DNA of 64,000 nucleotides from Streptomyces yangpuensis (lineage in GTDB: Bacteria > Actinomycetota > Actinomycetes > Streptomycetales > Streptomycetaceae): the NCBI RefSeq assembly GCF_001005295.1, contig NZ_LBMK01000003.1:966183-1030182 (forward strand). The letters run 5' to 3'. Under the pieces are notes generated by a model that saw nothing but the letters and a program-made list of their open reading frames with translations, made no database searches and was not told the origin of the DNA. A program made the position numbers and the translations under genes. Position 1 is the stretch's first letter; each line of letters opens with the position of its first letter. Shown here piece by piece: positions 9,705 to 17,403 of this stretch.

Positions 9705-11189
9705 TCAGCGGACCAGGACTGCTTCGCCGGACCTGGGGACGACGGCCGTCCAGCCCAGCTCGTCCGTGATCCGGTCGCGAAGGGTCTCGGAGGCGGTCTC
9801 CTCGCCGTGCACGAGGTAGGTCGTGTGCGGAGCGGGGGCGGCGCGCAGCCAGTCGATGATCTGTCCGGCATCGGCGTGGGCGGAGAAGTGCGGTACGTCG
9901 GCGACCTCGGCGCGTACGGGGACGTACTCGCCGAACATCTTGAGCGCGCGGGCGCCGTCCACCAGGTCACGGGCACGGGTGCCCGCCGCGGCGAATCCGA
10001 CGATGACGACGGCGTTGCGTGGGTCGGGCAGGATCCGGTGGAGGTGGTGCAGGACGCGGCCGCCGGTGGCCATCCCGGCGGAGGAGACGATGACCGCCGG
10101 GCCGGTGGTGTTGTTGATGTCGATCGACTCCTGCACGGTCCGGGCCGCCAGGAAGGGCTCCGGGCTGATCGCGGCCTCGCCGGCGGCGACAACCTCCGGA
10201 CGGAGCTCGGGGGAGTGCGACCGGACGGCGTTCCGGTAGACGTCGAGGGCCGCCAGCGCCATGGGGCTGTCGACATACACGGGTACGTGAGCGGGCAGGG
10301 TGCCGTCACCGCGGAGCGCGGCGAGTTCGTGCAGGACGACCTCGGTACGGTCGATCGCGAAGGCCGGGATGACCACCGTGCCCCCGCGGGACAGCGCGCG
10401 GGTGATCACGGACGCGAACCCGTGCCGCGCGCCCTCGGCATCGTGGTGCCGGTCACCGTACGTCGACTCCATGAGCAGGACGTCGGCGCCGGTGAACGGT
10501 TCGGGCGGCAGAAGAAGCGGGTGCCCGGGGCGGCCGAGGTCCCCGCTGACGGCGAGGGTGTGGCCGTCCTCCAGGGTCAGATGGGCCCAGGCGGAGCCGA
10601 GGATGTGGCCTCCGTGGTGGAGCGTGAGCTTGGTCCCGGCCATGATCTCGACCTCGCTGCCGACGGGGACCGGGTCGAAGAACTTCACCGTGCGGTCGAC
10701 GTCGTCATCGTCGTAGAGCGGCCTGGCGGGCCGGTGCTTGGACCAGCCGTGCCGGTTGGCGTGCTCGGCGGCCTCCATCTGCAGGCGCGCGCTGTCCCGG
10801 AGCACGATCTCGGCCAGCCGGGCGGTGGCGGCGCTGGTCAGGACGGGCCCGCGGAAGCCGTGCCGGACCAGCCGCGGCAGGTAGCCGCAGTGGTCCAGGT
10901 GGGCGTGGGTGACGACGACGGCGTGGATGTCGGACGCGTCGCACGGAAGCGTGCGCCAGTTCCGGCGGCGCAGGTCCGCGACACCCTGGAAGAGTCCGCA
11001 GTCGACGAGGATCCGGGCGTGGTCGCTCTCGACGAGGAACTTGCTCCCGGTGACCGTACGCACACCGCCGAGGAAGGACAGCAGGGCCGGGCGCGCGGCC
11101 GCCGAGCGGGCGTGGGCCGAGGGGGACGCTGACGGCCGGGACATGGGTGACTGAGGCGTGGGTGACGGGGACACGGGTGACTGGGACAT
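9705..11189 (-). CDS. beta-CASP metallo-beta-lactamase-fold ribonuclease-like protein
   Basis: 494-residue metallo-beta-lactamase/beta-CASP/RMMBL protein of the RNA-processing exonuclease family (CPSF/YSH1-like). Zinc motif THAHLDHCGYLP at about residue 93, later ligands in HHGGHILGSAW and SGDLGRPG, beta-CASP segment VYVDSPMALAAL, SSAGMATGGRVLHHL, and C-terminal FSAHAD plus LVHGEE. The first 35 residues are a Ser/Pro-rich low-complexity tail. ATG 11189 is chosen because GGAAGGAGGG precedes it. It is divergent from the alcohol dehydrogenase and shares the two operator boxes at 11257-11291. Homologues occur in DosR/OsdR-type dormancy islands, so hypoxia-linked RNA turnover is a reasonable inference. 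Confidence 0.88.
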   Translation of the reverse strand: MSQSPVSPSPTPQSPMSRPSASPSAHARSAAARPALLSFLGGVRTVTGSKFLVESDHARILVDCGLFQGVADLRRRNWRTLPCDASDIHAVVVTHAHLDHCGYLPRLVRHGFRGPVLTSAATARLAEIVLRDSARLQMEAAEHANRHGWSKHRPARPLYDDDDVDRTVKFFDPVPVGSEVEIMAGTKLTLHHGGHILGSAWAHLTLEDGHTLAVSGDLGRPGHPLLLPPEPFTGADVLLMESTYGDRHHDAEGARHGFASVITRALSRGGTVVIPAFAIDRTEVVLHELAALRGDGTLPAHVPVYVDSPMALAALDVYRNAVRSHSPELRPEVVAAGEAAISPEPFLAARTVQESIDINNTTGPAVIVSSAGMATGGRVLHHLHRILPDPRNAVVIVGFAAAGTRARDLVDGARALKMFGEYVPVRAEVADVPHFSAHADAGQIIDWLRAAPAPHTTYLVHGEETASETLRDRITDELGWTAVVPRSGEAVLVR

Positions 11190-11256
11190 GGCAGCGGCCC
11201 TCCTTCCGGGACGGGTGCCGCTGTCCAGCGTGGCACCGGCCCGCCTCTGCAGGAGG

Positions 11257-11291
11257 GGTCCGACCGGGCCAGGCAAAGGGCCGACCGGCCC
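11257..11291. promoter_or_regulatory. pair of DosR/OsdR-type operator boxes
   Basis: Two palindromic boxes of form GGNCC-N4-GGNCC lie at 11257-11270 (GGTCCGACCGGGCC) and 11278-11291 (GGGCCGACCGGCCC), exactly 21 bp apart. The same arrangement is found at 14431-14465. DosR/DevR-family regulators bind paired G-rich palindromes. The boxes sit between the divergent nuclease and alcohol dehydrogenase genes. Confidence 0.65.
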
Positions 11292-11367
11292 AAGCGGGGC
11301 GAGGGCGCACGGGAACAGCCTGGCCCTGAACCCCTTTTCGTACCGCACACAGAGAGAAGGCCGCGCC

Positions 11368-12444
11368 ATGAAGGCACTCGTCTTCCACGGGCCCGGACAG
11401 ACCTCCTGGCAGGACGTCCCGGACCCCGCGATCAAGGACGCCGCCGACGCGATCGTCCGCGTCGACGCCGTCACCATCTGCGGCACCGACCTGCACATCG
11501 TCAAGGGCGACGTCCCCGAGGTCACCCCGGGCCGCGTCCTCGGCCACGAGGCCGTGGGCACCGTCGTCGAGACGGGCGGCGACGTACGCACCGTACGCCC
11601 GGGCGACCGGGTGCTGATCTCCTGCATATCCGCATGCGGCCGCTGCCGCTTCTGCCGTGAGGCCCGCTACGGACAGTGCCGCGGGGGCGGTGGCTGGGTC
11701 CTGGGCCACACCACGGACGGCACCCAGGCCGAGTACGTACGCGTCCCCTTCGCCGACCTGTCCGTGCACGCCCTGCCCAGCACCCTGCCGAGCGACGAGG
11801 CGGTGCTGCTCGCGGACATCTTCCCGACCGCCTACGAGGTGGGCGTCCTCAACGGCAACGTACGCCCCGGCGACACCGTCGTCGTGGTGGGCGCGGGCCC
11901 CATCGGCCTCGCGGTCATCGCCACCGCCTCGCTCTGCAGCCCGTACCGGGTCATCGCCGTCGACCCGGCCGCGTCCCGGCTCGCCGCCGCCCGCGGCCTC
12001 GGCGCCGACGCCACCGTCAGCGCCGAGGAAGGGCCCGAGAAGCTGGTGGAGGACCTGACCGACGGGCTCGGCGCGGACGTGGTCGTCGAGGCCGTCGGCG
12101 TGCCGGAGGCGTTCGAGATGTGCACCCGCATGGTCCGGCCCGGGGGCCGCGTCGCCAACATCGGTGTCCACGGCAAGCCCGCGACCCTCCACCTCGAAGA
12201 CCTGTGGATCAAGGACGTCACCATCACCACCGGCCTCGTCGACACCCACTCGACCCCTGTGCTGCTCCGCATGATGGCCGCGGGCCGGCTGCCGGGGGCG
12301 GCGATGGTCACCCACCGGTTCGAGCTGGACCGGATGGCGGAGGCGTACGACATCTTCTCCCGGGCCGGTGACACCGGCGCCCTCAAGGTCGTCCTCGGCG
12401 CAGCACGGCACGACACGGTCGCCGTACCGTCCCAGGAGCACTGA
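11368..12444 (+). CDS. zinc-dependent alcohol dehydrogenase
   Basis: 358-residue medium-chain zinc alcohol dehydrogenase. Catalytic zinc ligands are in TICGTDLHIVKGD (Cys37) and LGHEAVG; structural-zinc cysteines are in CISACGRCRFCREARYGQC; the Rossmann motif VGAGPIGLAV lies near residue 175. Substrate is not determined; members of this subgroup oxidise simple alcohols or formaldehyde-type adducts. GAGAGAAGG precedes the ATG. An alcohol dehydrogenase of this type belongs to the OsdR hypoxia regulon in S. coelicolor, and the paired boxes 77 bases upstream fit that. A 9-bp-stem terminator follows immediately. Confidence 0.9.
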   Translation: MKALVFHGPGQTSWQDVPDPAIKDAADAIVRVDAVTICGTDLHIVKGDVPEVTPGRVLGHEAVGTVVETGGDVRTVRPGDRVLISCISACGRCRFCREARYGQCRGGGGWVLGHTTDGTQAEYVRVPFADLSVHALPSTLPSDEAVLLADIFPTAYEVGVLNGNVRPGDTVVVVGAGPIGLAVIATASLCSPYRVIAVDPAASRLAAARGLGADATVSAEEGPEKLVEDLTDGLGADVVVEAVGVPEAFEMCTRMVRPGGRVANIGVHGKPATLHLEDLWIKDVTITTGLVDTHSTPVLLRMMAAGRLPGAAMVTHRFELDRMAEAYDIFSRAGDTGALKVVLGAARHDTVAVPSQEH

Positions 12445-12449
12445 TCGCC

Positions 12450-12476
12450 CTCCTGAGCACTGATCGCGCTCAGGAG
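12450..12476 (+). terminator. hairpin terminator after alcohol dehydrogenase
   Basis: CTCCTGAGC and GCTCAGGAG form a perfect 9-bp stem with a 9-base loop, starting 5 bases after the stop codon. There is no T-run, as is usual in Streptomyces. A 13-bp direct repeat (GAGCACTGATCGC) overlaps it. Confidence 0.6.
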
Positions 12477-12559
12477 CAGTGCTCACCGTAGAACCCCGGC
12501 CCCGCCCCGCCCGGCTCACCGCTCGTCGCACGACGGCCGATGAGCCGGGTGCCGGTGCG

Positions 12560-13585
12560 TCACCGGATCTCCAGGACATCCGTCACCGGGCGACGCGGCG
12601 TGGCCGCTCCCGACGGGCCGTAGCCGAGCCGCACCACCATCTGGACGTGGCCCACGGAGGCGAGCGGATCGCGGACCGTCCAGCGGAGCTCCGGCCATTC
12701 GAGGGGCTGCGAGGTCATCGACGTGGCGAGGCCGTCGGCGGTGGCCCGCAGGAGTACGCGCTCGAGAGCCTGGCCGGCCCGCAGCCAGTCGGCCGGGGTG
12801 TCGGCCGGCGTGCCGAGCAGGGCGAGCTGGGGGTGCTTCTCGAAGACGGCCCAGCCGCGGTCCGGGACCGGGTGGGCCCGGCCGAAGTCGCGTACGGGCG
12901 CCGTCGCCGCGCCGGAGCTCCGGGGGCCGAACGCCGCGGCGGGAATCCCGTCGCCCCGCGTCGTGGCCCTGCCCGAGGTCTGGGCCTGGGGCGTGGGAGA
13001 CGGGTCCGGCGCCCCGGTGGTCCATGAGGCCGTCTCCGCCCGGGCGAGCGGATCCATCTCCTCATGGTGCTCCGCGTCCCGTACGAGTGCCAGCACGGTC
13101 TCGGTGTGCCAGCTGTCGGGGACGGTCAGTTGGCAGCCCTCCAGGCGGGCGGCTGCCCGCAGGCCGTCCAGCAGCGCGGGCGCAACGCGCTCGTCGCCGA
13201 ACGGATGGCGGCTGGTGTGCCGGCGCCGGAGTACGTCGTGCAGCGCGGCGAGCTCGTGGTTCTCCTCCGTGGGCGGCCCGAGGGCGACGTTGGCCAGCAG
13301 CCACGGGTCGGCGGGGTCGGGCAGCAGGGCCACGTGGGCACCGAGCCCGTTCCACGCCGCCGACACGCGCAGGTTGAACAGCGCCGCGGCACAGCCCAGG
13401 TGGAGGGCGCGGTGATCGGGGTCCGTCCGTGTCATGGCCCGCTCCGGATCGCCGCGCAGTTCGAGGGTGCCGGCCGCCGAGTGCAGGAGGAACCGCCAGG
13501 GCTGCGCGTTGTGCATCGAGGGGGCAGTGACGGCGTCCGCCACGAGCCGGGCGGCGGTGTCCGCGTCGACGTGGGATGCGCTCAT
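12560..13585 (-). CDS. Acg-family nitroreductase-like FMN protein
   Basis: 341-residue two-domain nitroreductase-fold protein of the Acg family (M. tuberculosis Rv2032, Rv3127 and Rv3131, all DosR-regulated). Visible motifs are APSMHNAQPWRF near residue 22, HRALHLGCAAALFNLR, RRRHTSRHPF, and the C-terminal segment TSMTSQPLEWPELR. In Acg the FMN site is closed by a lid and the enzyme may store FMN rather than reduce nitro compounds; that is family knowledge, not visible here. It begins 52 bases after the CBS-BON gene in the same direction, so the two form an operon under the boxes at 14431. A DosR-type role is therefore well supported by context. Confidence 0.88.
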   Translation of the reverse strand: MSASHVDADTAARLVADAVTAPSMHNAQPWRFLLHSAAGTLELRGDPERAMTRTDPDHRALHLGCAAALFNLRVSAAWNGLGAHVALLPDPADPWLLANVALGPPTEENHELAALHDVLRRRHTSRHPFGDERVAPALLDGLRAAARLEGCQLTVPDSWHTETVLALVRDAEHHEEMDPLARAETASWTTGAPDPSPTPQAQTSGRATTRGDGIPAAAFGPRSSGAATAPVRDFGRAHPVPDRGWAVFEKHPQLALLGTPADTPADWLRAGQALERVLLRATADGLATSMTSQPLEWPELRWTVRDPLASVGHVQMVVRLGYGPSGAATPRRPVTDVLEIR

Positions 13586-13637
13586 GGGAATCGTCCTGTC
13601 CGTGCGTTCCTTCAGGTGTCCGGCCGGCGGCCGGAGG

Positions 13638-14303
13638 TCACCACGGCATCGCGTGGCGGACGTTGCCGACGCCGGTGCTCTCCTCGTCGTCGGTGCGGGC
13701 CGTCAGGCGTGATGCCACGGCCACGACGCCGTCGATCCGTTCGACGAGAGAGAGGATCACGGGCAGCCGGCTCCGGCGCGGAACGGTGCCGTCGAGGGTG
13801 ACGATGCCGTCCACCACGTGCACCTCGATGTCGGCGGTCGGTACGTCCGCCACGTCCCGCAGGACCTCCTGGACCCGTCGGCGTATCTCGGAGTCCGGGC
13901 GCAGGAACATGCGGAGCAGGTCCCGGCGGGTGATGATGCCGACCAGCCGGTCCTCCTCGTCCACGACGGGAAGCCGCTCGATGCCGCGGCGGGTCATCAG
14001 CCGGGCCGCGTCGGCCGCCGTCCCGTCGGCGAGGACGGTGATCGCCGGAGCGGACATGATCTCGCCCGCCGTGGTCGGCCGGGCCGCCGGCCTCTCGTCC
14101 GGTGACGCGTACGGATCGGGTCCGGCGTGGGCCAGTACGTCGGTCTGCGAAACGACACCCACCACACGGTCCTCGTCGTCCAGGACGGGGACACCGCTGA
14201 TGTCGTACTGGGCGAGCAGTTTCGCGACGTCCTTGAAGGCGGTTCCCGGAACGACGGAGACGACCTCGTCGCTCATCAGGTCCGTCACCTTGAGGCTTTG
14301 CAT
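13638..14303 (-). CDS. CBS-CBS-BON domain protein (Hrp1-like)
   Basis: 221-residue cytoplasmic protein: two CBS domains (about residues 8-60 and 90-145; TAFKDVAKLLAQYDISGVPVLDDEDRVVGVVSQTD and the paralogous RGIERLPVVDEEDRLVGIITRRDLLR region) followed by a BON domain (about 150-210, IEVHVVDGIVTLDGTVP). CBS pairs bind adenine nucleotides; BON domains contact membranes or partners. M. tuberculosis Hrp1 (Rv2626c), a strongly DosR-induced protein, has the CBS pair without BON. ATG 14303 is chosen for its AGGAGAG. It is first of an operon with the Acg-like gene, with two DosR-type boxes 128-162 bases upstream. Confidence 0.9.
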   Translation of the reverse strand: MQSLKVTDLMSDEVVSVVPGTAFKDVAKLLAQYDISGVPVLDDEDRVVGVVSQTDVLAHAGPDPYASPDERPAARPTTAGEIMSAPAITVLADGTAADAARLMTRRGIERLPVVDEEDRLVGIITRRDLLRMFLRPDSEIRRRVQEVLRDVADVPTADIEVHVVDGIVTLDGTVPRRSRLPVILSLVERIDGVVAVASRLTARTDDEESTGVGNVRHAMPW

Positions 14304-14698
14304 GGGGCTCTCCTGCTCTGCCGTGTCGTGTCGTGTCGTGCGTGCCGGGTCTTGCGTGCCGTTCGGCCGCCAGCGGCTGTGCGGGGTGCATACGTCACCC
14401 AGCATCCGCCGGAGCCGGCGGGGGAGCGAGGGGCCGAACGGTCCCGTCCGGGGACCGGAAGGGCCCCCGGCCCCCGGCTACCCGGTCCCGGTGGTACGTC
14501 GTCTTCGGCGCCGCCACCGACGGCAGGGCGCTGTACCTGGCGGCGGAGACCGTCGAAGAGGTTCGTAGCGCGGGCCGTGAACTGCTGCGACGGCCGGCCG
14601 GGGGCTGACACGTCCGTACTGGACGGGAAACCGCCGCCGGCCGGGATTACTGTGGACAGCGTGGTCCTCTCACCGCTGTCCCCGGCCGGAGGTGGGGC
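14304..14698. other. 395-base gap between CBS-BON and sensor-kinase genes
   Basis: Holds the paired boxes at 14431-14465 and probably both divergent promoters. At 14492-14608 there is a stretch of 38 codons (beginning WYVVFGAATDGRALYLAAET) with strong GC preference in third positions, as in real genes, but with no start codon unless it reads back through the boxes. It may be the tail of a decayed gene or a peptide with an unseen start. A CGTGT-rich repeat lies near 14325. Confidence 0.4.
14431..14465. promoter_or_regulatory. second pair of DosR/OsdR-type operator boxes
   Basis: GGGCCGAACGGTCC (14431-14444) and GGACCGGAAGGGCC (14452-14465) are two GGNCC-N4-GGNCC palindromes 21 bp apart, the same spacing as the pair at 11257. 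They lie between the CBS-BON/Acg operon and the sensor-kinase gene. The likely binder is the DevR-like regulator encoded at 16507-17271. Confidence 0.65.
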
Positions 14699-16465
14699 AT
14701 GAGCGAAGGCGGCAGGCCCACCGGCGGCGGCGTGCCGCGACTGCGGCTGGACGAGCTGCTCGACGAACTCCAGGACGAACTCCAGGTACGCATAGACGAG
14801 GTCAGAGGTGCCCGTGACCGGCTGAACGGCCTCCTGGAAGCCGTCATGTCCGTCGGCCGGAAGCTGGATCTGCCGCAGGTTCTGCGCGGCATCGTGGAGG
14901 CCGCCGTCGTGCTCGTGGACGCCGAGTACGGAGCCCTGGGAGTCGTCGGCGACGGGAAGAAGCTCGCCGAGTTCCTCCCCGTCGGCATCAGCGACGAGGT
15001 CCGCGCACGCATCGGGGACCTGCCCTCCGGCCACGGCATCCTCGGCGAACTGATCCGCCACCCCGCACCCCTGCGCCTCGCGGAGCTGTCCGAGCACCCC
15101 GCCTCGTACGGGTTCCCGCCGCACCACCCCCCGATGCACTCCTTCCTCGGCGTCCCCATCCGCGTCGGCGAGGCGGTCTTCGGCAACCTCTACCTGACCG
15201 AGAAGCGCGGAGGCGCCCACTTCGACGCCGAGGACGAGTCCGTCCTGTCCACCCTCGCGGTCGCCGCCGGCATCGCCATCGAGAACGCCCGCCTCTACGA
15301 GGAGGCCCGCCTGCGCGAACGCTGGCTGACGGCGAGCGCCGACATCACCAGCGCACTGCTCTCCGGAACGCCCCGCGACGACGTCCTCGACGGAATGCTG
15401 GACCGGGCCAGGGACATCACCGGCGCCGAGCTGGGCGTCTTCTACCTCCTCGGCCCCGTCGGCGACCTGCGCGGCTCCCTCGCCCGCGGGGAGGGAGCGG
15501 CAGCACACCGGGGGCTCGTGCTGCCCGGTACGCGGGGCACCCTGGCCGGGGCCGCCCTGGACCGGGACGGCCCGCTCACCGTCGCGGACGTCGAGAACGA
15601 CCGGCAGATCACCGTGCAGCCCGAACGGTGGAAAGGCATGGGCCCGGCCGTCGCCGTCACCGTCGGCACGAAGGAGAAGCTCAGCGGCGTGCTGGTGCTC
15701 GCCCGCCGCCGCGGGCGGGCGAGGTTTGCCACCGCGGAGGTCGCCGCGCTGCCCGGCTTCGCGGGCCAGGCGGCCCTGGCCCTGGAGCTGGCGGACCGGC
15801 GCCGGGACGCCGAGCAGACGAGCATGCTGGAGGACCACGACCGTATCGCCCGCGACCTCCACGACCTGGCCATCCAGCGACTCTTCGCCACGGGCATGAC
15901 CCTGCAGAGCGCCCGGCGTTTCGTCGACCACCCCGAGGCCTCCGAACGGCTCGCCCGGGCGGTCGACGACCTCGACGCCACCATCAAGATCATCCGGTCC
16001 ACCATCTTCGGGCTCCGCGCGCACGACTCCCCGGCCGTGGGCTCCAAGCTGCGTGCGCGCGCCGTGCAGGCCCTGGACGAGGCCGCCGCGGGCCTCGGCT
16101 TCGCCCCGGCCCTGCGCATGGAGGGGCTGATCGACACCGACGTACCGCCGGCCGTGGCTGAGGAGGCCCTCGCCGTCATCGGCGAAGCCCTCAGCAACGT
16201 GGCCCGGCACGCCCGCGCCACCCGCGTCGACGTGTCGATCGCCGCGAGCGACGGGATCCTGACCCTGGAGGTGGCGGACGACGGTGTAGGCCTGCCCGAG
16301 GGCGGCGGCCGACGCAGCGGGCTGCGCAACATCGCCGAGCGCGCCGAGGGTCTCGGGGGCCGGATGACGGTCGGCCCGCGGGGCCGGGGCGAGCGCGGCA
16401 CCCGCCTGCGCTGGCTGGTGCCGCTGGCTCCCCCGGGGACCGGAGCGAAGCCGCCGCCCGGGTGA
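14699..16465 (+). CDS. GAF-domain sensor histidine kinase, DevS/DosT/OsdK-like
   Basis: 588-residue soluble sensor kinase. Order: Leu/Asp/Glu-rich N-terminal coil (about 15-45), GAF-A (55-200), GAF-B (205-365), HisKA_3 dimerisation domain with phospho-acceptor His388 (IARDLHDLAIQRLF), and an HATPase domain with N-box Asn500 and DDGVGLPEGG (527). GAF-A carries FPPHHPPMHSFLGVP (139-153); His in the matching HHPPM segment of mycobacterial DevS is the haem ligand, so a haem-based O2/NO/redox sensor is likely. No membrane segment is seen. It converges on the DevR-like regulator, its probable partner, although the two are not an operon. Confidence 0.9.
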   Translation: MSEGGRPTGGGVPRLRLDELLDELQDELQVRIDEVRGARDRLNGLLEAVMSVGRKLDLPQVLRGIVEAAVVLVDAEYGALGVVGDGKKLAEFLPVGISDEVRARIGDLPSGHGILGELIRHPAPLRLAELSEHPASYGFPPHHPPMHSFLGVPIRVGEAVFGNLYLTEKRGGAHFDAEDESVLSTLAVAAGIAIENARLYEEARLRERWLTASADITSALLSGTPRDDVLDGMLDRARDITGAELGVFYLLGPVGDLRGSLARGEGAAAHRGLVLPGTRGTLAGAALDRDGPLTVADVENDRQITVQPERWKGMGPAVAVTVGTKEKLSGVLVLARRRGRARFATAEVAALPGFAGQAALALELADRRRDAEQTSMLEDHDRIARDLHDLAIQRLFATGMTLQSARRFVDHPEASERLARAVDDLDATIKIIRSTIFGLRAHDSPAVGSKLRARAVQALDEAAAGLGFAPALRMEGLIDTDVPPAVAEEALAVIGEALSNVARHARATRVDVSIAASDGILTLEVADDGVGLPEGGGRRSGLRNIAERAEGLGGRMTVGPRGRGERGTRLRWLVPLAPPGTGAKPPPG

Positions 16466-16506
16466 GCGACAGGCCGGACGGGAGCGACGCCTCGTGACTG
16501 GGGACC

Positions 16507-17271
16507 CTACGGGCCGCCGTGCTCGGGGCTGTGGCCGAGACCGTGGCTGTCGCCGTGATCACGGTCGTGGTCGTGACCGTGATCGTGGTCGGGCTCGTGC
16601 TCGTGGACCTGCGCGGCGATCACGGCTGCCTGGACCCGGCGTTCGACGCCCAGCTTGCCGAGCAGCCGCGAGATGTGGTTCTTGACGGTCTTCTCCGACA
16701 GGTAGAGCCGCTTGGCGATCTGCCGGTTGGTGAGGCCCTCGCCGATGAGCTCCAGCACGGCCCGTTCCCGTTCCGTCAGAGCCGCCAGGCGGGCGTCCTC
16801 CGGCTCCTTCGGCGCCTCCGGGGCACGCAGGGAGTGCATCAGCCGGGCGGTGGTGGCCGGATCGAGCATGGACTGCCCGGTGGCGACGGTGCGTACGGCG
16901 GAGACCAGGTCGGAGCCCTTGATCTGCTTCAGTACGTATCCGGCCGCGCCCGCCATGATCGAGTCCAGCAGGGCGTCCTCGTCGTCGAAGGACGTCAGCA
17001 TCAGGCAGGCCAGGGTGGGCATGTGGGAGCGCAGCTCCCGGCAGACGGTGATGCCGTCGCCGTCGGGCAGCCGGACGTCGAGCACGGCCACGTCCGGACG
17101 CAGCGCCGGACCGCGGGCGAGGGCCTGCTCGGCCGTGCCCGCCTCACCCACGACGCTGATGTCCGGTTCGGCGTCGAGGAGGTCCCGCAGCCCCCGCCGG
17201 ACCACCTCATGATCGTCGAGGAGGAACACCTTGATCGGCGTCCGGGGAGAGACATTCGGATCGTCGGACAT
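16507..17271 (-). CDS. NarL/DevR-like response regulator with His-rich C-terminal tail
   Basis: 254-residue two-component regulator: receiver domain (residues 13-130; phospho-acceptor Asp65 in VLDVRLPDG, acidic pair Asp19-Asp20, Lys in YVLKQIKGSD) and LuxR-type helix-turn-helix (about 155-215, LTERERAVLELIGEGLTNRQIAKRLYLSEKTVKNHIS region). The sequence follows M. tuberculosis DevR/DosR closely, including RRVQAAV near the end of the DNA-binding domain. Unlike DevR it continues for about 33 residues with ten His among Asp, Glu and Gly, starting VHEHEPDHDHGH, which looks like a metal-binding tail. It is the probable binder of the paired boxes at 11257 and 14431. Confidence 0.92.
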   Translation of the reverse strand: MSDDPNVSPRTPIKVFLLDDHEVVRRGLRDLLDAEPDISVVGEAGTAEQALARGPALRPDVAVLDVRLPDGDGITVCRELRSHMPTLACLMLTSFDDEDALLDSIMAGAAGYVLKQIKGSDLVSAVRTVATGQSMLDPATTARLMHSLRAPEAPKEPEDARLAALTERERAVLELIGEGLTNRQIAKRLYLSEKTVKNHISRLLGKLGVERRVQAAVIAAQVHEHEPDHDHGHDHDRDHGDSHGLGHSPEHGGP

Positions 17272-17329
17272 ATTCGCCCCTGATTCGGACCCTGCTGTGA
17301 CCTTCCGTCCGTATTGTCTCAGGGAGGAG

Positions 17330-17370
17330 TGCGCCGCACCCGTGGGACCGACCGACGCGGGTGCGGCGCA
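17330..17370 (-). terminator. strong hairpin between ADP-ribosylglycohydrolase and response regulator
   Basis: TGCGCCGCACCCG and CGGGTGCGGCGCA form a perfect 13-bp stem around a 15-base loop. It lies 33 bases past the ADP-ribosylglycohydrolase stop and upstream of the response-regulator start, so it probably ends the former transcript. Confidence 0.65.
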
Positions 17371-17403
17371 ATGCGCGATCCGGACGCCGCGGCGGCCGCG
17401 GTG

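Noticed and set aside
17340..17360. GGACCGACCGACG in the hairpin loop upstream of the response regulator resembles a DosR-type half box.
   Set aside because: The second half GGNCC is missing and there is no partner box 21 bp away.
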